Below are positions 51,594 to 60,431 of a stretch of 64,000 bases of DNA, piece after piece. Every line of letters begins with the position of its first letter. The first letter of the stretch is position 1. Both the position numbers and the translations under genes were made by a program. The DNA lies in the NCBI RefSeq assembly GCF_900496965.1, contig NZ_UFQB01000003.1, positions 62,001-126,000 of the forward strand. The letters run 5' to 3'. The notes beneath the pieces are model-generated. The model did not search any database, was not told the origin of the DNA, and was given only the letters and a program-made list of their open reading frames with translations. This DNA comes from Achromobacter agilis. Its GTDB lineage: Bacteria > Pseudomonadota > Gammaproteobacteria > Burkholderiales > Burkholderiaceae_B.

Positions 51594-52724
51594 TCAATCA
51601 ATGGCGCCGCCAGGGCCGGGGCCGCCGGCGGCCGGGGGCGTGCCGCCCCCCGCGGCGGCCGGCTGGATCGCCGCGCGCCACAGGTCCAGGAAGTGTTTTT
51701 TCTTCAGCGGATCCAGATAGACAAGCAGGCCCACGCCCAGGCCGACCGGCCGCACGCCGGCGGCCGCGATGACCGAGGCGCTCACCGGCCGCATGCCCGA
51801 CTGTTTCGCGACCGTCTCCTGGCCCCGGGGCGACAGCAGGTAGTCGAGGAACAGCGCGCCCAGGTCCGCGCGCGGCGCCTGCCGGGGAATGACGGCGGAA
51901 CGCGACAGCATCAGCGTGTAGTCCTGCGGGTACACGATGGCCAGCGGCGCGCCCCGGTCGATGCGGTGCTGCGTATAGGATTCCAGCAGGTTGTAGGCCA
52001 GGGTGATTTCACCGCGCTCGAGCCGGTCCAGCGCGTGTTCCGTCGACGCATGGACGGTGACCCAGTTGCGGCCAAGGGCGGCCAGCAGCGCGCCGGCCAT
52101 GCTGTCCAAGCGGGTGTCCTGGGTGGCGGCCAGGTAGCCGATGCCGCTGCCTTCCACGTCATAGGTTGAAATGCGGCCGGCCAGCGGCTGGTCGGGCGCC
52201 TGCAGCAAGGACAGCAGTTCGCGCCGGGTGCGCGGCACGCGCGCCGCGTCGAGCCTGGCCGTGTTGTAGACCATGACGATGGGGTCGGTGCCGATGCTGA
52301 AGACCTCGTCGCGCCAGTTCGCCCAGCTGGGCAGCGCGCGGGTCGCGGGCGAGACGTGCGCCTGCGCGTAGCCGTCATTGACGAGCTTGGTCTGCAGGTC
52401 CATCGCGCTGCTGATGATGAGGTCCGGGCCTGTCTTGGCGGCGGGCGATTGCCAGGCGCGGGCGACCGCCTGCGCGTAGAGGTCTTGCGTGGACAGCTCG
52501 GTGTATTCCAGGCGGATGGCGGGGTTCAGCCTGCTGAAGTCTTCCAGCACGCCGCGGAATACCTGCACGCTGTTGGATGCATGCACGACGAGTACGTTCT
52601 TGCTGTCCGCCGGCCCCAGCGACAATCCGCTGCCGCTGGTTTCGGCGCACAGGCCGGCCAGGGGCAGCAGCAGGAAAACCGCGGCGGCGAAGCGGCGCAG
52701 GGCTGCGAAGGCCTTATGCATCAT
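51594..52724 (-). CDS. orphan ABC-type substrate-binding protein, TCS-linked
   Basis: This 376-residue exported protein resembles Fe(III)/phosphosugar-type periplasmic binding proteins (AfuA/PgtC style): signal peptide to about residue 27, then VLVVHASNSVQVFRGVLEDF, DLIISSAMDLQTKLVNDG, IVMVYNTARLDAARVP, and DYTLMLSRSAVIP. The start overlaps the histidine-kinase stop by 11 bp; an ATG one codon in (52721) is alternative. No permease or ATPase is nearby, so it may present its ligand to the kinase, as HptA and PgtC-type proteins do for theirs. The C-terminus ends in a Gly/Pro/Ala-rich tail. Confidence 0.9.
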   Translation of the reverse strand: MMHKAFAALRRFAAAVFLLLPLAGLCAETSGSGLSLGPADSKNVLVVHASNSVQVFRGVLEDFSRLNPAIRLEYTELSTQDLYAQAVARAWQSPAAKTGPDLIISSAMDLQTKLVNDGYAQAHVSPATRALPSWANWRDEVFSIGTDPIVMVYNTARLDAARVPRTRRELLSLLQAPDQPLAGRISTYDVEGSGIGYLAATQDTRLDSMAGALLAALGRNWVTVHASTEHALDRLERGEITLAYNLLESYTQHRIDRGAPLAIVYPQDYTLMLSRSAVIPRQAPRADLGALFLDYLLSPRGQETVAKQSGMRPVSASVIAAAGVRPVGLGVGLLVYLDPLKKKHFLDLWRAAIQPAAAGGGTPPAAGGPGPGGAID

Positions 52725-54123
52725 GCTGGATCCCCGGCAGCGTGATCACGGCTTCCAGGCCGCTGCCCACGCGATTGCTCAGGGCGAGCCGGCCCTGATG
52801 GATGTCGACGACCCGCTTGATGATCGACAGCCCTAGGCCGGCTCCCGGCGCGCGCGGGTTGGGCCCGCGCGCGAAGCGCTCGAACGCCGTGTTGGCCAGC
52901 GCGGGCGGAATGCCGGGCCCCTGGTCGGCCACGGTGATGCGCCAGCCGCTGCCGTCCGGCTCCAGCCGGACGTCGATGTGGCCGTTTTCCGTGGCGCCGT
53001 GGCGCAGGGCGTTGTCGATGAGATTCTTGAAGGCTTCGCGCAGCATCAGGCTGTCGCCCATGACGCGCGGCGGGTTCGCGGCAGCGTCGCCGGGCAGGCG
53101 CAGGCGGACGTCGGGCTGGGGATCGGCCTGCGGAACGGTGTCGTACAGGGCCTGGCCGAGCAGCTCGGCGAGGTCGACCGGCTGGAACTGCCGGACGTTG
53201 CTGCGGTGAATGACGCTGGCGTCGCTCAGCAACTGGTTGACCAGGCGCGAGAGCTTCTCGGCGTTGCGCAATACCGCCAGCAAGCTGCGGCGCTGCTCGG
53301 CGGGATCATCCTCGTCCAGCGCCACTTCCATCTGGGCGTGGAGCGCGGCCAGCGGCGTGCGCAGCTGGTGGGCGGCCTCGGCGATGAAGAGGCGCAGCGT
53401 GTCCAGGTTCTCCGAGAGACGGGACATGAAGCCGTCCAGCGCATGCACCAGGGTGTCGAGTTCTTCCGGCACGGGCGCCGCGATGGGATGGAGGTCGGAC
53501 GCGCTGCGATCGGCCAGTTCGCGCTCGATGCGCTGGATGGGCGAGAGCGAGCGGTGCAGGCCCCAATAGGCGAGCGCCAGCGCCGCGGCGGCGAAGCCGA
53601 TCAGGGCGAGGGTGCCCTTCCAGAGAATGCCTTGCGCCAGCGCGTTGCGGGCTTCGCGGGTCTGGGCGACCTCGATGATGGCGGTTTCGGCGTCGCGCGG
53701 GCCGGCGATCTTGCGCTCCATCCAGGCGACGCGCACCGGCTCGTCCTGGTAATGGGCCTCGAACAAGCGCGGCGAGTCCGCGGGGCCGGCGTCGCCGCGT
53801 CCGGGCGGGGAGGGCAGGTCCGCGTAGCCTGAGACCAGTTCGCCGCCGGCGGCGGTGACGCGATAGAACACGCGATCGCGAGGCGCCTGTTCCAGGAGCG
53901 CCAGCGACGCGTAGGGCATGTCCATCCGCCATTCGCCTTGCACCAGCTGCAGGCTGTCCGCGATCGACAGCACGGACGCGCGCAGGAGCTGGTCGTAGGT
54001 GGTGTCGGCGGTCTGGTGGGCATAGCCGCGCACCAGCAGGTAGAGCGCGGCCAGGGCCGCAGCGAATAGGGCCAGCAGCGTGGCCAGCAGTCGGCGGCGG
54101 ACGGAAATGCGGCCGTGCGGCAC
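52714..54123 (-). CDS. TctE-like sensor histidine kinase
   Basis: A 469-residue inner-membrane kinase. A first membrane segment (LLATLLALFAAALAALYLL) and a second near residue 155 (LALIGFAAAALALAYWGL) flank a 2CSK_N-type periplasmic domain. Then come the H-box (EAAHQLRTPLAAL), N-box NLIDNALRHGA, and ATP-lid motifs DQGPGIP and GAGLGLSI. The start is GTG 54123, 2 bp after the response-regulator stop. TctE-like kinases sense tricarboxylates in related systems; here an orphan binding protein follows in the same operon. Confidence 0.94.
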   Translation of the reverse strand: MPHGRISVRRRLLATLLALFAAALAALYLLVRGYAHQTADTTYDQLLRASVLSIADSLQLVQGEWRMDMPYASLALLEQAPRDRVFYRVTAAGGELVSGYADLPSPPGRGDAGPADSPRLFEAHYQDEPVRVAWMERKIAGPRDAETAIIEVAQTREARNALAQGILWKGTLALIGFAAAALALAYWGLHRSLSPIQRIERELADRSASDLHPIAAPVPEELDTLVHALDGFMSRLSENLDTLRLFIAEAAHQLRTPLAALHAQMEVALDEDDPAEQRRSLLAVLRNAEKLSRLVNQLLSDASVIHRSNVRQFQPVDLAELLGQALYDTVPQADPQPDVRLRLPGDAAANPPRVMGDSLMLREAFKNLIDNALRHGATENGHIDVRLEPDGSGWRITVADQGPGIPPALANTAFERFARGPNPRAPGAGLGLSIIKRVVDIHQGRLALSNRVGSGLEAVITLPGIQHDA

Positions 54124-54125
54124 GG

Positions 54126-54821
54126 TCAGGGCGTGTCGGAGCGCTCGGCCGCGTCGTTGGCGGCTGTGAGCAGGTAACCGGTGCCGCGCTGCGTTTCGAT
54201 GCGCAGGGGCGTGCCTTCCAGTTTGCGGCGCAGCCGCGCGATGTAGACCTCGATGGCGTTGGGGGCGGCGTCGTCGTCGAAAGCGAACAGCTTGTTGGCG
54301 ATTTCCGTCTTGCTGACGGCGCGGTTCATGCCGGCAAGCAGGATCTCCAGCAGGCTGTACTCGCGCTTGGGGAGTTCGATGCGCTGGCCGGCCAGGGTGA
54401 CCTGGCGCGCCGCGCTGTCGATGACCAGTTCGCCGAACCGCAGCACGCCCGTGGCCTGGGCGCTCGGCCGGCGCAGCAGGGCGCGGCAGCGGGCTTCCAG
54501 TTCGCGGAAATCGAAGGGCTTGGCGAGGTAGTCGTCGGCCCCGGTATCCAGGGCGTGGACGCGGTCTTCGATGTCGATGCGGGCGGTCAGCGCCAGCACC
54601 GGCGTCTTGCTGCCGCGGTCGCGCAGGCGATGCAGGATGTCGAAGCCCGACATGCGGGGCAGGCCGATGTCCAGGATGACGAGATCGAAGGTTTCGTACT
54701 GCAGGACACCGTCGGCGCTGAGGCCGTCGTTCTGGGCATCCACGGCATGGCCGAGCCGGCGCAGCCGGCGCACGATGGCGTCGGCCAGGTCTTCGTCGTC
54801 TTCGATCACCAGTATGCGCAT
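54126..54821 (-). CDS. TctD-like OmpR-family response regulator
   Basis: This 231-residue response regulator has receiver residues D8/D9, phosphoacceptor D51 (VILDIGLPRMSG) and K101 (LAKPFDF). The C-terminal winged helix is OmpR/PhoB type (PKREYSLLEILLAG, then EVYIARLRRKLEG and GTGYLL). It is the first gene of a three-gene unit with the kinase and the orphan binding protein. The divergent CitMHS transporter gene is its probable target, and the direct repeat at 54879-54895 a probable site. Confidence 0.95.
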   Translation of the reverse strand: MRILVIEDDEDLADAIVRRLRRLGHAVDAQNDGLSADGVLQYETFDLVILDIGLPRMSGFDILHRLRDRGSKTPVLALTARIDIEDRVHALDTGADDYLAKPFDFRELEARCRALLRRPSAQATGVLRFGELVIDSAARQVTLAGQRIELPKREYSLLEILLAGMNRAVSKTEIANKLFAFDDDAAPNAIEVYIARLRRKLEGTPLRIETQRGTGYLLTAANDAAERSDTP

Positions 54822-54878
54822 AGCGACGATTGTCGCATGAGGGGGGGGCACGCTGCGCTCGCTTGCTGTCCGGAAAAA

Positions 54879-54895
54879 CGACAGGTTGTCGACAG
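54879..54895. promoter_or_regulatory. candidate response-regulator direct repeat
   Basis: CGACAG occurs at 54879-54884 and again at 54890-54895, 11 bp apart, about one helical turn. This is the spacing at which OmpR-family dimers bind. It lies in the 153-bp gap between the divergent TctD-like gene and the CitMHS gene. A weak match to chance is possible. Confidence 0.4.
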
Positions 54896-54974
54896 CTTTT
54901 GTTCCTAGTCTTGCGGTCCTGCCTCCCCCGCCGGCGGCAGCCTCGCATAACAACGACGAGTCGGAGATAACCTC

Positions 54975-56315
54975 ATGCTATTGACCCTGCTTGGCTTCGG
55001 CATGGTGATCACGTTCATGACGCTGATCATGACCAAGCGCCTGTCGCCCCTGGTGGCGCTCATCCTTGTCCCCATTATTTTCGCCCTGCTGGGCGGATTC
55101 GGGGCGGGCATCGACAAAATGATGCTGGACGGTATCCGCAAGATCGCCCCGACGGGCGTGATGCTGATGTTCGCCATCCTGTATTTCGGGGTCATGATCG
55201 ACGCCGGCCTGTTCGACCCCATCGTCGGCCGCATCCTGCGGGCGGTGAAGGGCGATCCGCTGAAGATCGTAGTGGGCACGACCGTGCTGGCCCTCGTGAT
55301 CTCGCTGGACGGCGACGGCTCCACCACCTACATGATCGTGGTAGCGTCGATGCTGCCGCTGTACCGCCGCCTGAAAATGAATGCCCTGTCCATGACCTGC
55401 CTGGCCATGCTGGCCAGCGGCGTCATGAACCTGACGCCCTGGGGCGGGCCCACGGCGCGCGCCGCCAGCGCGCTGCACGTGGACGCGGGCGACATCTTCG
55501 TGCCGCTGGTGCCGGTGATGGGCGTGGCGATCGTGTCCATCCTGGTCCTAGCGTTCTTCCTGGGACTGCGCGAACGCCGCCGCCTGGGCGTGCTCTCGCT
55601 GCCTGGCGGCGCATCGCTGCACGCGGGCTACGACGAGGACGGTCCCAAGACGCTGCCCGAGATCGAGGTCGACCAGGACCTGCGCCGGCCCAGGCTGCTG
55701 TGGGTGAACGCCGGGCTGACGCTGGCGCTGATGGTGAGCCTGATGGTGGGCGTGCTGCCGCTGCCGGTGTTGTTCATGATTGCCTTTGCGATCGCGCTGG
55801 TCATCAACTACCCCGATCTGGCCGAGCAGCGCCGCCGGGTGACGCAGCACGCCGGCAACGTGCTGTCGGTGGTGTCGCTGATTTTCGCGGCGGGCATCTT
55901 CACCGGAATCCTGTCGGGCACCGGCATGGTCGAGGCCATGTCGCGCAGCCTGCTGGCGGTGATTCCCGACGCGATGGGCCCGTACCTGGCCGGCATTACC
56001 GCGCTGGTCAGCCTGCCGTTCACCTTCTTCATGTCCAACGACGCCTTCTACTTCGGCGTGCTGCCCATCCTGAGCGAGGCGGCGCAGGGCTATGGCATTT
56101 CCGCGGTCGAGATGGCGCGCGCGTCGCTCGTGGGCCAGCCGGTGCATCTGCTGAGCCCGCTGGTGCCGTCGACCTACCTGCTGGTGGGCCTGGCCGGCGT
56201 CGACTTCGGCGACCACCAGCGCTATGCCCTGAAGTGGGCCACGATGGTCTGCCTGGTGATGCTTGCCGCCGCGCTGGCGTTCGGACTTTTCCCGCTCGTC
56301 GGACAACTCTCCTAA
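54975..56315 (+). CDS. CitMHS-family divalent-metal/citrate transporter
   Basis: A 446-residue inner-membrane transporter with about 11-12 membrane segments. It begins LLTLLGFGMVITFMTLIMTK and contains the family motif ISLDGDGSTTYMI and MNLTPWGGPTARAAS. CitMHS proteins bring in citrate or similar acids complexed with Mg2+ or Ca2+ in symport with protons. Divergence from TctD/TctE-like genes supports tricarboxylate-responsive uptake. The SDR gene follows 9 bp later. Confidence 0.95.
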   Translation: MLLTLLGFGMVITFMTLIMTKRLSPLVALILVPIIFALLGGFGAGIDKMMLDGIRKIAPTGVMLMFAILYFGVMIDAGLFDPIVGRILRAVKGDPLKIVVGTTVLALVISLDGDGSTTYMIVVASMLPLYRRLKMNALSMTCLAMLASGVMNLTPWGGPTARAASALHVDAGDIFVPLVPVMGVAIVSILVLAFFLGLRERRRLGVLSLPGGASLHAGYDEDGPKTLPEIEVDQDLRRPRLLWVNAGLTLALMVSLMVGVLPLPVLFMIAFAIALVINYPDLAEQRRRVTQHAGNVLSVVSLIFAAGIFTGILSGTGMVEAMSRSLLAVIPDAMGPYLAGITALVSLPFTFFMSNDAFYFGVLPILSEAAQGYGISAVEMARASLVGQPVHLLSPLVPSTYLLVGLAGVDFGDHQRYALKWATMVCLVMLAAALAFGLFPLVGQLS

Positions 56316-56324
56316 GGAGGCTTC

Positions 56325-57065
56325 ATGGCTCTGCGCATTGCTTACGTCACCAGCGGGATGGGCCATACCGGCACCGCGATCTGCCAGGCGCTGCACCTCG
56401 CGGGGCACCGCGTGGTAGCGGGCTGCGGGCCGCGCTCCTCGCGCAAGGACCATTGGCTGAAGGAGCAGAAGTCCCTGGGGTACGACTTCATCGCGTCCGA
56501 AGGCGACGCCACGGACTGGGCGTCGACCGAGGCGGCCTTCGCCAAGGTGCGGCGCGAGGTCGGCGAGATCGACGTGCTGGTCAACAATGCGGGCGCGATG
56601 CTGGACATGCGCTTTCGCCAGATGAGCCACGCGGACTGGTCGGCAGTGCTGCGCAGCAACCTGGACACGCTCTTCAATAGCACCAAGCAGGTCGTGGACA
56701 GCATGGCCGACCGCGGCTGGGGGCGCATCGTCAACATCGGTTCCGTCGCTGCCGAGAAAGGCCAGATCGGCCAGATCAACTACGCCACGGCCAAGGGCGC
56801 GATCATCGGCTTTACGCGGTCGCTGGCGCAGGAAGTGGCGGCGCGGGGCGTGACCGTCAATCTGGTGTCGCCGGGCTTCATCGCCGACGACACCGTGAAG
56901 GCCTTCCCGCCCGCGCTCTTGGACCGCATCGTGGAGAGCGTGCCCGTGGGCCGGCTGGGCACCGCTCAGGACCTGGCCGGGCTGTGCGCCTGGCTGGCGT
57001 CCGACGCGGCCGCCTTCGTCACGGGCGCGAACTACGCGATCAACGGCGGCGTGTACATGAGCTGA
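56325..57065 (+). CDS. SDR-family reductase (acetoacetyl-CoA/3-oxoacyl-ACP reductase-like)
   Basis: A 246-residue short-chain dehydrogenase of the PhbB/FabG kind. The nucleotide-binding site is atypical (TSGMGHTG instead of TGGxxGIG), as in PhbB. The catalytic residues are S140 (NIGSVAAE), Y153 and K157 (NYATAKG). It is encoded 9 bp after the CitMHS transporter, so probably co-transcribed. Reduction of a 3-oxoacyl thioester by NADPH fits the sequence best, but the partner pathway is not visible. Confidence 0.93.
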   Translation: MALRIAYVTSGMGHTGTAICQALHLAGHRVVAGCGPRSSRKDHWLKEQKSLGYDFIASEGDATDWASTEAAFAKVRREVGEIDVLVNNAGAMLDMRFRQMSHADWSAVLRSNLDTLFNSTKQVVDSMADRGWGRIVNIGSVAAEKGQIGQINYATAKGAIIGFTRSLAQEVAARGVTVNLVSPGFIADDTVKAFPPALLDRIVESVPVGRLGTAQDLAGLCAWLASDAAAFVTGANYAINGGVYMS

Positions 57066-57068
57066 GAA

Positions 57069-58034
57069 TCAGTTCTCCAGCTTGACCGCGCCGCTGTCCA
57101 GCAGCTTTTTCCACTTGGCGTTGTCGGCCCGGATGAACGCCTGCAGATCTTCCGGGGAACCGCCGCCCGCGATCATGCCTGCATTGTCGAGGGCCGCCTT
57201 GAATTCCGGCGCGCGGATGGCGGCCTGCAGCGCTTTGTTCACCTGCTCCAGCTGCGCCGCCGGGATGGCGTTGCCGGCCGCGACCGAGAACCACTGCGTG
57301 GCCGCATAGCCCTTGAATCCCGACTCTTCCACGGTCGGCACGCCGGGCAGGCTGTCCAGGCGGTAGGGCGTCGTGACGGCGTAGGCCTTCAGCGTGCCGG
57401 CCTTGATCTGCGGCATCACCGGGGCCGACCCCAGGATCGCCAGCGGAATCTGTCCGCCCGCCACGTCCGCCACCGCCTGCCCGCCGCCTTTGTAGGGCAC
57501 ATGCACGATGCGGGTGCCGGCATACTGGTTCAGCAGCTCGCCCGCCAGGTTCTGCGACGTGCCATTGCCGGAACTGCCGTAGCTCCAGGCCTCGGGCCGC
57601 CGCTTCGCGTCGTCCAGCACGTCCTGCAGCGATCCCCGCGCATCCTTGGCGGGGCCGACGATGACCATGGGGCCCTGGGCCATCAGGATGACGGGCGACA
57701 GTTCGCGGCCGATCTCGGGCTGGGGCGTGGGATAGATCAGCGGCCCCGGCACGGTCAGCAGGTAGCCGTCGCTGGCCTTGCTGCGCGCCACCAGCTGCAG
57801 GGCGATGGCGCCCGCGGCGCCGGGACGGTTCTCCACGACGACGTTCAGACCGCTTTGCCGGGCCAGTTCCTGGGCGGCGATGCGGGTCAGGACGTCCGCG
57901 GTGCCGCCGGGCACGAAGCCGACCACCCAGGTAATCTGCTTGGCGGGCCAGTCCAGCCTGGCGTCCGCCGCGCCGGCGGATGCGGTTAGAGCGGCGCCCA
58001 GCAGCAGCGCGCCGCAACGGATAACGAACTTCAT
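57069..58034 (-). CDS. Bug-family (TctC-like) tripartite tricarboxylate binding protein 2
   Basis: A 321-residue periplasmic binding protein with a signal peptide ending at ASAGA. Motifs are WPAKQITWVVGFVPGGTADVLTR, VVVENRPGAAGAIA and HVPYKGGGQAV. It is downstream of sulfatase 2 on the same strand (44-bp gap), mirroring Bug 1 and sulfatase 1. No TctAB genes are in the window. Its ligand may be a sulfate ester or the acid it releases; inference. Confidence 0.94.
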   Translation of the reverse strand: MKFVIRCGALLLGAALTASAGAADARLDWPAKQITWVVGFVPGGTADVLTRIAAQELARQSGLNVVVENRPGAAGAIALQLVARSKASDGYLLTVPGPLIYPTPQPEIGRELSPVILMAQGPMVIVGPAKDARGSLQDVLDDAKRRPEAWSYGSSGNGTSQNLAGELLNQYAGTRIVHVPYKGGGQAVADVAGGQIPLAILGSAPVMPQIKAGTLKAYAVTTPYRLDSLPGVPTVEESGFKGYAATQWFSVAAGNAIPAAQLEQVNKALQAAIRAPEFKAALDNAGMIAGGGSPEDLQAFIRADNAKWKKLLDSGAVKLEN

Positions 58035-58078
58035 TTCTTTCCCCTGGTGTTTTTTATGTCGGTCGGTCCGCCTGGGCG

Positions 58079-59410
58079 TCAGCTGGGGTCCAGCTTGCCC
58101 GGCGGGGTATTCGGGTGCGCGATGCACGATTGGTTGAACGCCTGCACCATTTTCAGGATGGGGCCGAGCACCCAGGTGTTGAAGATGAGGATGTCGCTTT
58201 CTTCCTTGGGGTCTTGCTTCAGGTTGAACAGGTACGGCGATTCCAGTTTGCCCTTGCCTTCGTTGACCTCCGGCTCCCAATAGAAGTGCAGCTTCCAATC
58301 GCGCCATTTGACCGCGCGGAGATCGTTCTTGATATAGAACAGGAAGCCCTCCCGCTGCGATGCGGGGCTCGCGCCCGTGAAGAAGCCGGTCTGGTCGATG
58401 CCGTCGATGGGGCGGTCCTGCGGGATGGGCGCGCCGCCGATCCGCGACAGCGTGGTGTACAGGTCGGTAACGTGGACGATTTCGTTGGACACCTGGCCCG
58501 GCTTCACCCGGCCGGGCCACCGGATGATGAAGGGGACGCGCAGGCTGCCTTCCATGGCGGTGTGGTAGGTGCCGCTCCAGGGGCCAGCGGTGCCGCGGTA
58601 GGGTTTGCGGAACTCGGGGCCGTTGTCGCTGCAGAAAATGAAGACCGTGTCGTCGCGCAGGCCCAGTTCGTCCACGGCGCGGGATATCTGCCCGACGCGG
58701 TGGTCCATTTCCACCATGGAATCGGCGAAATCCCCGGCGCCGGTGCGCCCCGCGAAGTCGGGGTGCGGCAGGGTGGGGAAATGCAGATGCACCAGCGGCA
58801 GGTAGAGAAAAAATGGGCGGCTCGCCTGGGCGTGCTTGCGCATGAAGCCGATGGAGCGGTCCACGAGTTCGGCGTCGATGCCGCGGCGGGTGTCCAGGTC
58901 GTAGAGCTTGACGTTCTCGGAAGGCTCGCCCGCCCGGCCCTGCATGATGTACGGGAGGTCGGCCACCGAGGGATCGAAGCCGATCGACGATGTGAACTGG
59001 CTTTCGTCGGTGGTGCGGGGGATGCCGTACCACTCGTCGAAGCCCCGGTCGGACGGGTAGCGCCCGGGGATGTCGCCCAGGTGCCATTTGCCATAGTGCG
59101 CCGTGGCATAGCCCTGGGACGACAGCTGCTGCGCCAGGGTGATCTCGTCGCGCGCCAGCCCTTGCGGCAGCCCCGGCGGAACGGATTGCAGGCAGCCGGT
59201 GCGGATGGGGTGGCGGCCGCTCATCAGTGCCGAGCGCGTGGGCACGCAGTCGCTTTCCACGTTGAAGTTCTGCAGCAGCAGGCCTTCGGTGGCCAGGTGG
59301 TCGATGTGCGGCGTGGGGGCGCCGCGCAGGGCGCCGCCGCCGTAGCAGCCCAGTTCTCCCCATCCCAGGTTGTCGGCCACGATCAGTACGATGTTGGGCT
59401 TCTTGTCCAT
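58079..59410 (-). CDS. sulfatase family hydrolase 2 (arylsulfatase-like)
   Basis: A 443-residue sulfatase with formylglycine motif CVPTR in SDCVPTRSALMSGR, the metal-site start VLIVADNLGWGELGCYGGG, HYGKWHLGD, and FCSDNGPEF. It belongs to a branch different from sulfatase 1 (AslA-like arylsulfatases). It lacks a signal peptide, so cytoplasmic action is likely. The start is divergent from LysR 59512, and Bug 2 follows. Activation needs a formylglycine-generating enzyme that is not in the window. Confidence 0.94.
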   Translation of the reverse strand: MDKKPNIVLIVADNLGWGELGCYGGGALRGAPTPHIDHLATEGLLLQNFNVESDCVPTRSALMSGRHPIRTGCLQSVPPGLPQGLARDEITLAQQLSSQGYATAHYGKWHLGDIPGRYPSDRGFDEWYGIPRTTDESQFTSSIGFDPSVADLPYIMQGRAGEPSENVKLYDLDTRRGIDAELVDRSIGFMRKHAQASRPFFLYLPLVHLHFPTLPHPDFAGRTGAGDFADSMVEMDHRVGQISRAVDELGLRDDTVFIFCSDNGPEFRKPYRGTAGPWSGTYHTAMEGSLRVPFIIRWPGRVKPGQVSNEIVHVTDLYTTLSRIGGAPIPQDRPIDGIDQTGFFTGASPASQREGFLFYIKNDLRAVKWRDWKLHFYWEPEVNEGKGKLESPYLFNLKQDPKEESDILIFNTWVLGPILKMVQAFNQSCIAHPNTPPGKLDPS

Positions 59411-59487
59411 GCGCTGCGCCTCGTGTGTTTCTTCGGGTTTATGCCGGGGATTCTAGGGGGGCGTTTGCGGCGTAATATTCCTGAAAG

Positions 59488-59501
59488 TATGGATAGCCAT
59501 A
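59488..59501. promoter_or_regulatory. candidate LysR operator between sulfatase 2 and its LysR gene
   Basis: TATGG-ATAG-CCATA is an inverted repeat with 5-bp arms, 10-24 bases upstream of the LysR start and 78-91 upstream of the sulfatase 2 start. The flanks carry AATATT and AAATAT. Position and shape suit autoregulation and activation by the LysR protein. It is a moderate match only. Confidence 0.45.
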
Positions 59502-59511
59502 AATATCGTTC

Positions 59512-60420
59512 ATGAATCTATCGCTGCGGGACATCGAGTACTTCCTGGCCGCAGTCGAGCACGGCAATCTGGGGCGCGCCGCGGCTGCCTGTGATGTCAG
59601 CCAGCCGGCCATGTCCAAGTCCCTGCAGCGGCTGGAGGCCGACACCGGCCTGGCGCTGCTGGACCGCAGCGGGCGCGGCCTGCGGTTGACGTCGGCGGGC
59701 CTGGTGTTCCTGGAGCACGCCAGGAAGCTTTGGGCCGAGTACCGGGACGCGGTCAGGCACGCGATGGAACTGCGGGTGGGCGAGGCGGGGCTGCTGCGTG
59801 TGGGCGCGACGGGCGCCACGGTGGACAGTTTCGTGATGCCGGCATTGCGGCTACTCTTGCCGCGCAGGCCCGCCCTGCGTATCCAGCTGACGCAGGGGCT
59901 GTCCGACGACCTGAACGACCAGGTCGCCAGCGGCAAGCTGGACCTCGCGGTGACTCCCCTCTATGCCGACGTGCCCGCCACGTTGCAGCAGGAACCCATA
60001 CTCGAAGACCGCTTGTGCGTGGCCGCGAGCCGCGGGCATCCACTGGCCGCGCGCCGGAAATTGTCGTTGCACGACCTGCAAGGGCAGCGCTGGATACTGC
60101 CCGCGCTCACCTCCGTGGCACGCAAGGCGCTGGATGCGCGCTATGCGGAGGCCGGCCTGGAGCTGCCGACGGCCGCGCTGGAGGTCGAGCATTTCTCCAA
60201 AGGCACGCTGGAGCTCCTGGCGCGTTCGGATCTGTTGGCCGTCGCGCCGCAGAGCGCGTTGCGCGCGGACCGGAATATTGCGGTGCTGCCGGTCGTGCTG
60301 GGCAAGCCTTTACAGCGCCATATTGCGCTGATTTCCCGCCATGCCACCACTTGGTCGCCCTTGATGAAGGAGTTCCGCGGCGCGATCCTGGACAGTGCCG
60401 GGCTGGCCATTCCACGCTAG
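59512..60420 (+). CDS. LysR-family regulator, divergent from sulfatase 2
   Basis: A 302-residue regulator with N-terminal helix-turn-helix EHGNLGRAAAACDVSQPAMSKSLQRLE and the linker helix, then an effector domain (LRVGATGATVDSFVMPALRLL). It is divergent from sulfatase 2 and Bug 2, which it probably controls. It represents the mirror partner of LysR 43754-44659, although the two are not close paralogues. Confidence 0.94.
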   Translation: MNLSLRDIEYFLAAVEHGNLGRAAAACDVSQPAMSKSLQRLEADTGLALLDRSGRGLRLTSAGLVFLEHARKLWAEYRDAVRHAMELRVGEAGLLRVGATGATVDSFVMPALRLLLPRRPALRIQLTQGLSDDLNDQVASGKLDLAVTPLYADVPATLQQEPILEDRLCVAASRGHPLAARRKLSLHDLQGQRWILPALTSVARKALDARYAEAGLELPTAALEVEHFSKGTLELLARSDLLAVAPQSALRADRNIAVLPVVLGKPLQRHIALISRHATTWSPLMKEFRGAILDSAGLAIPR

Positions 60421-60431
60421 GACTTGCAGTG

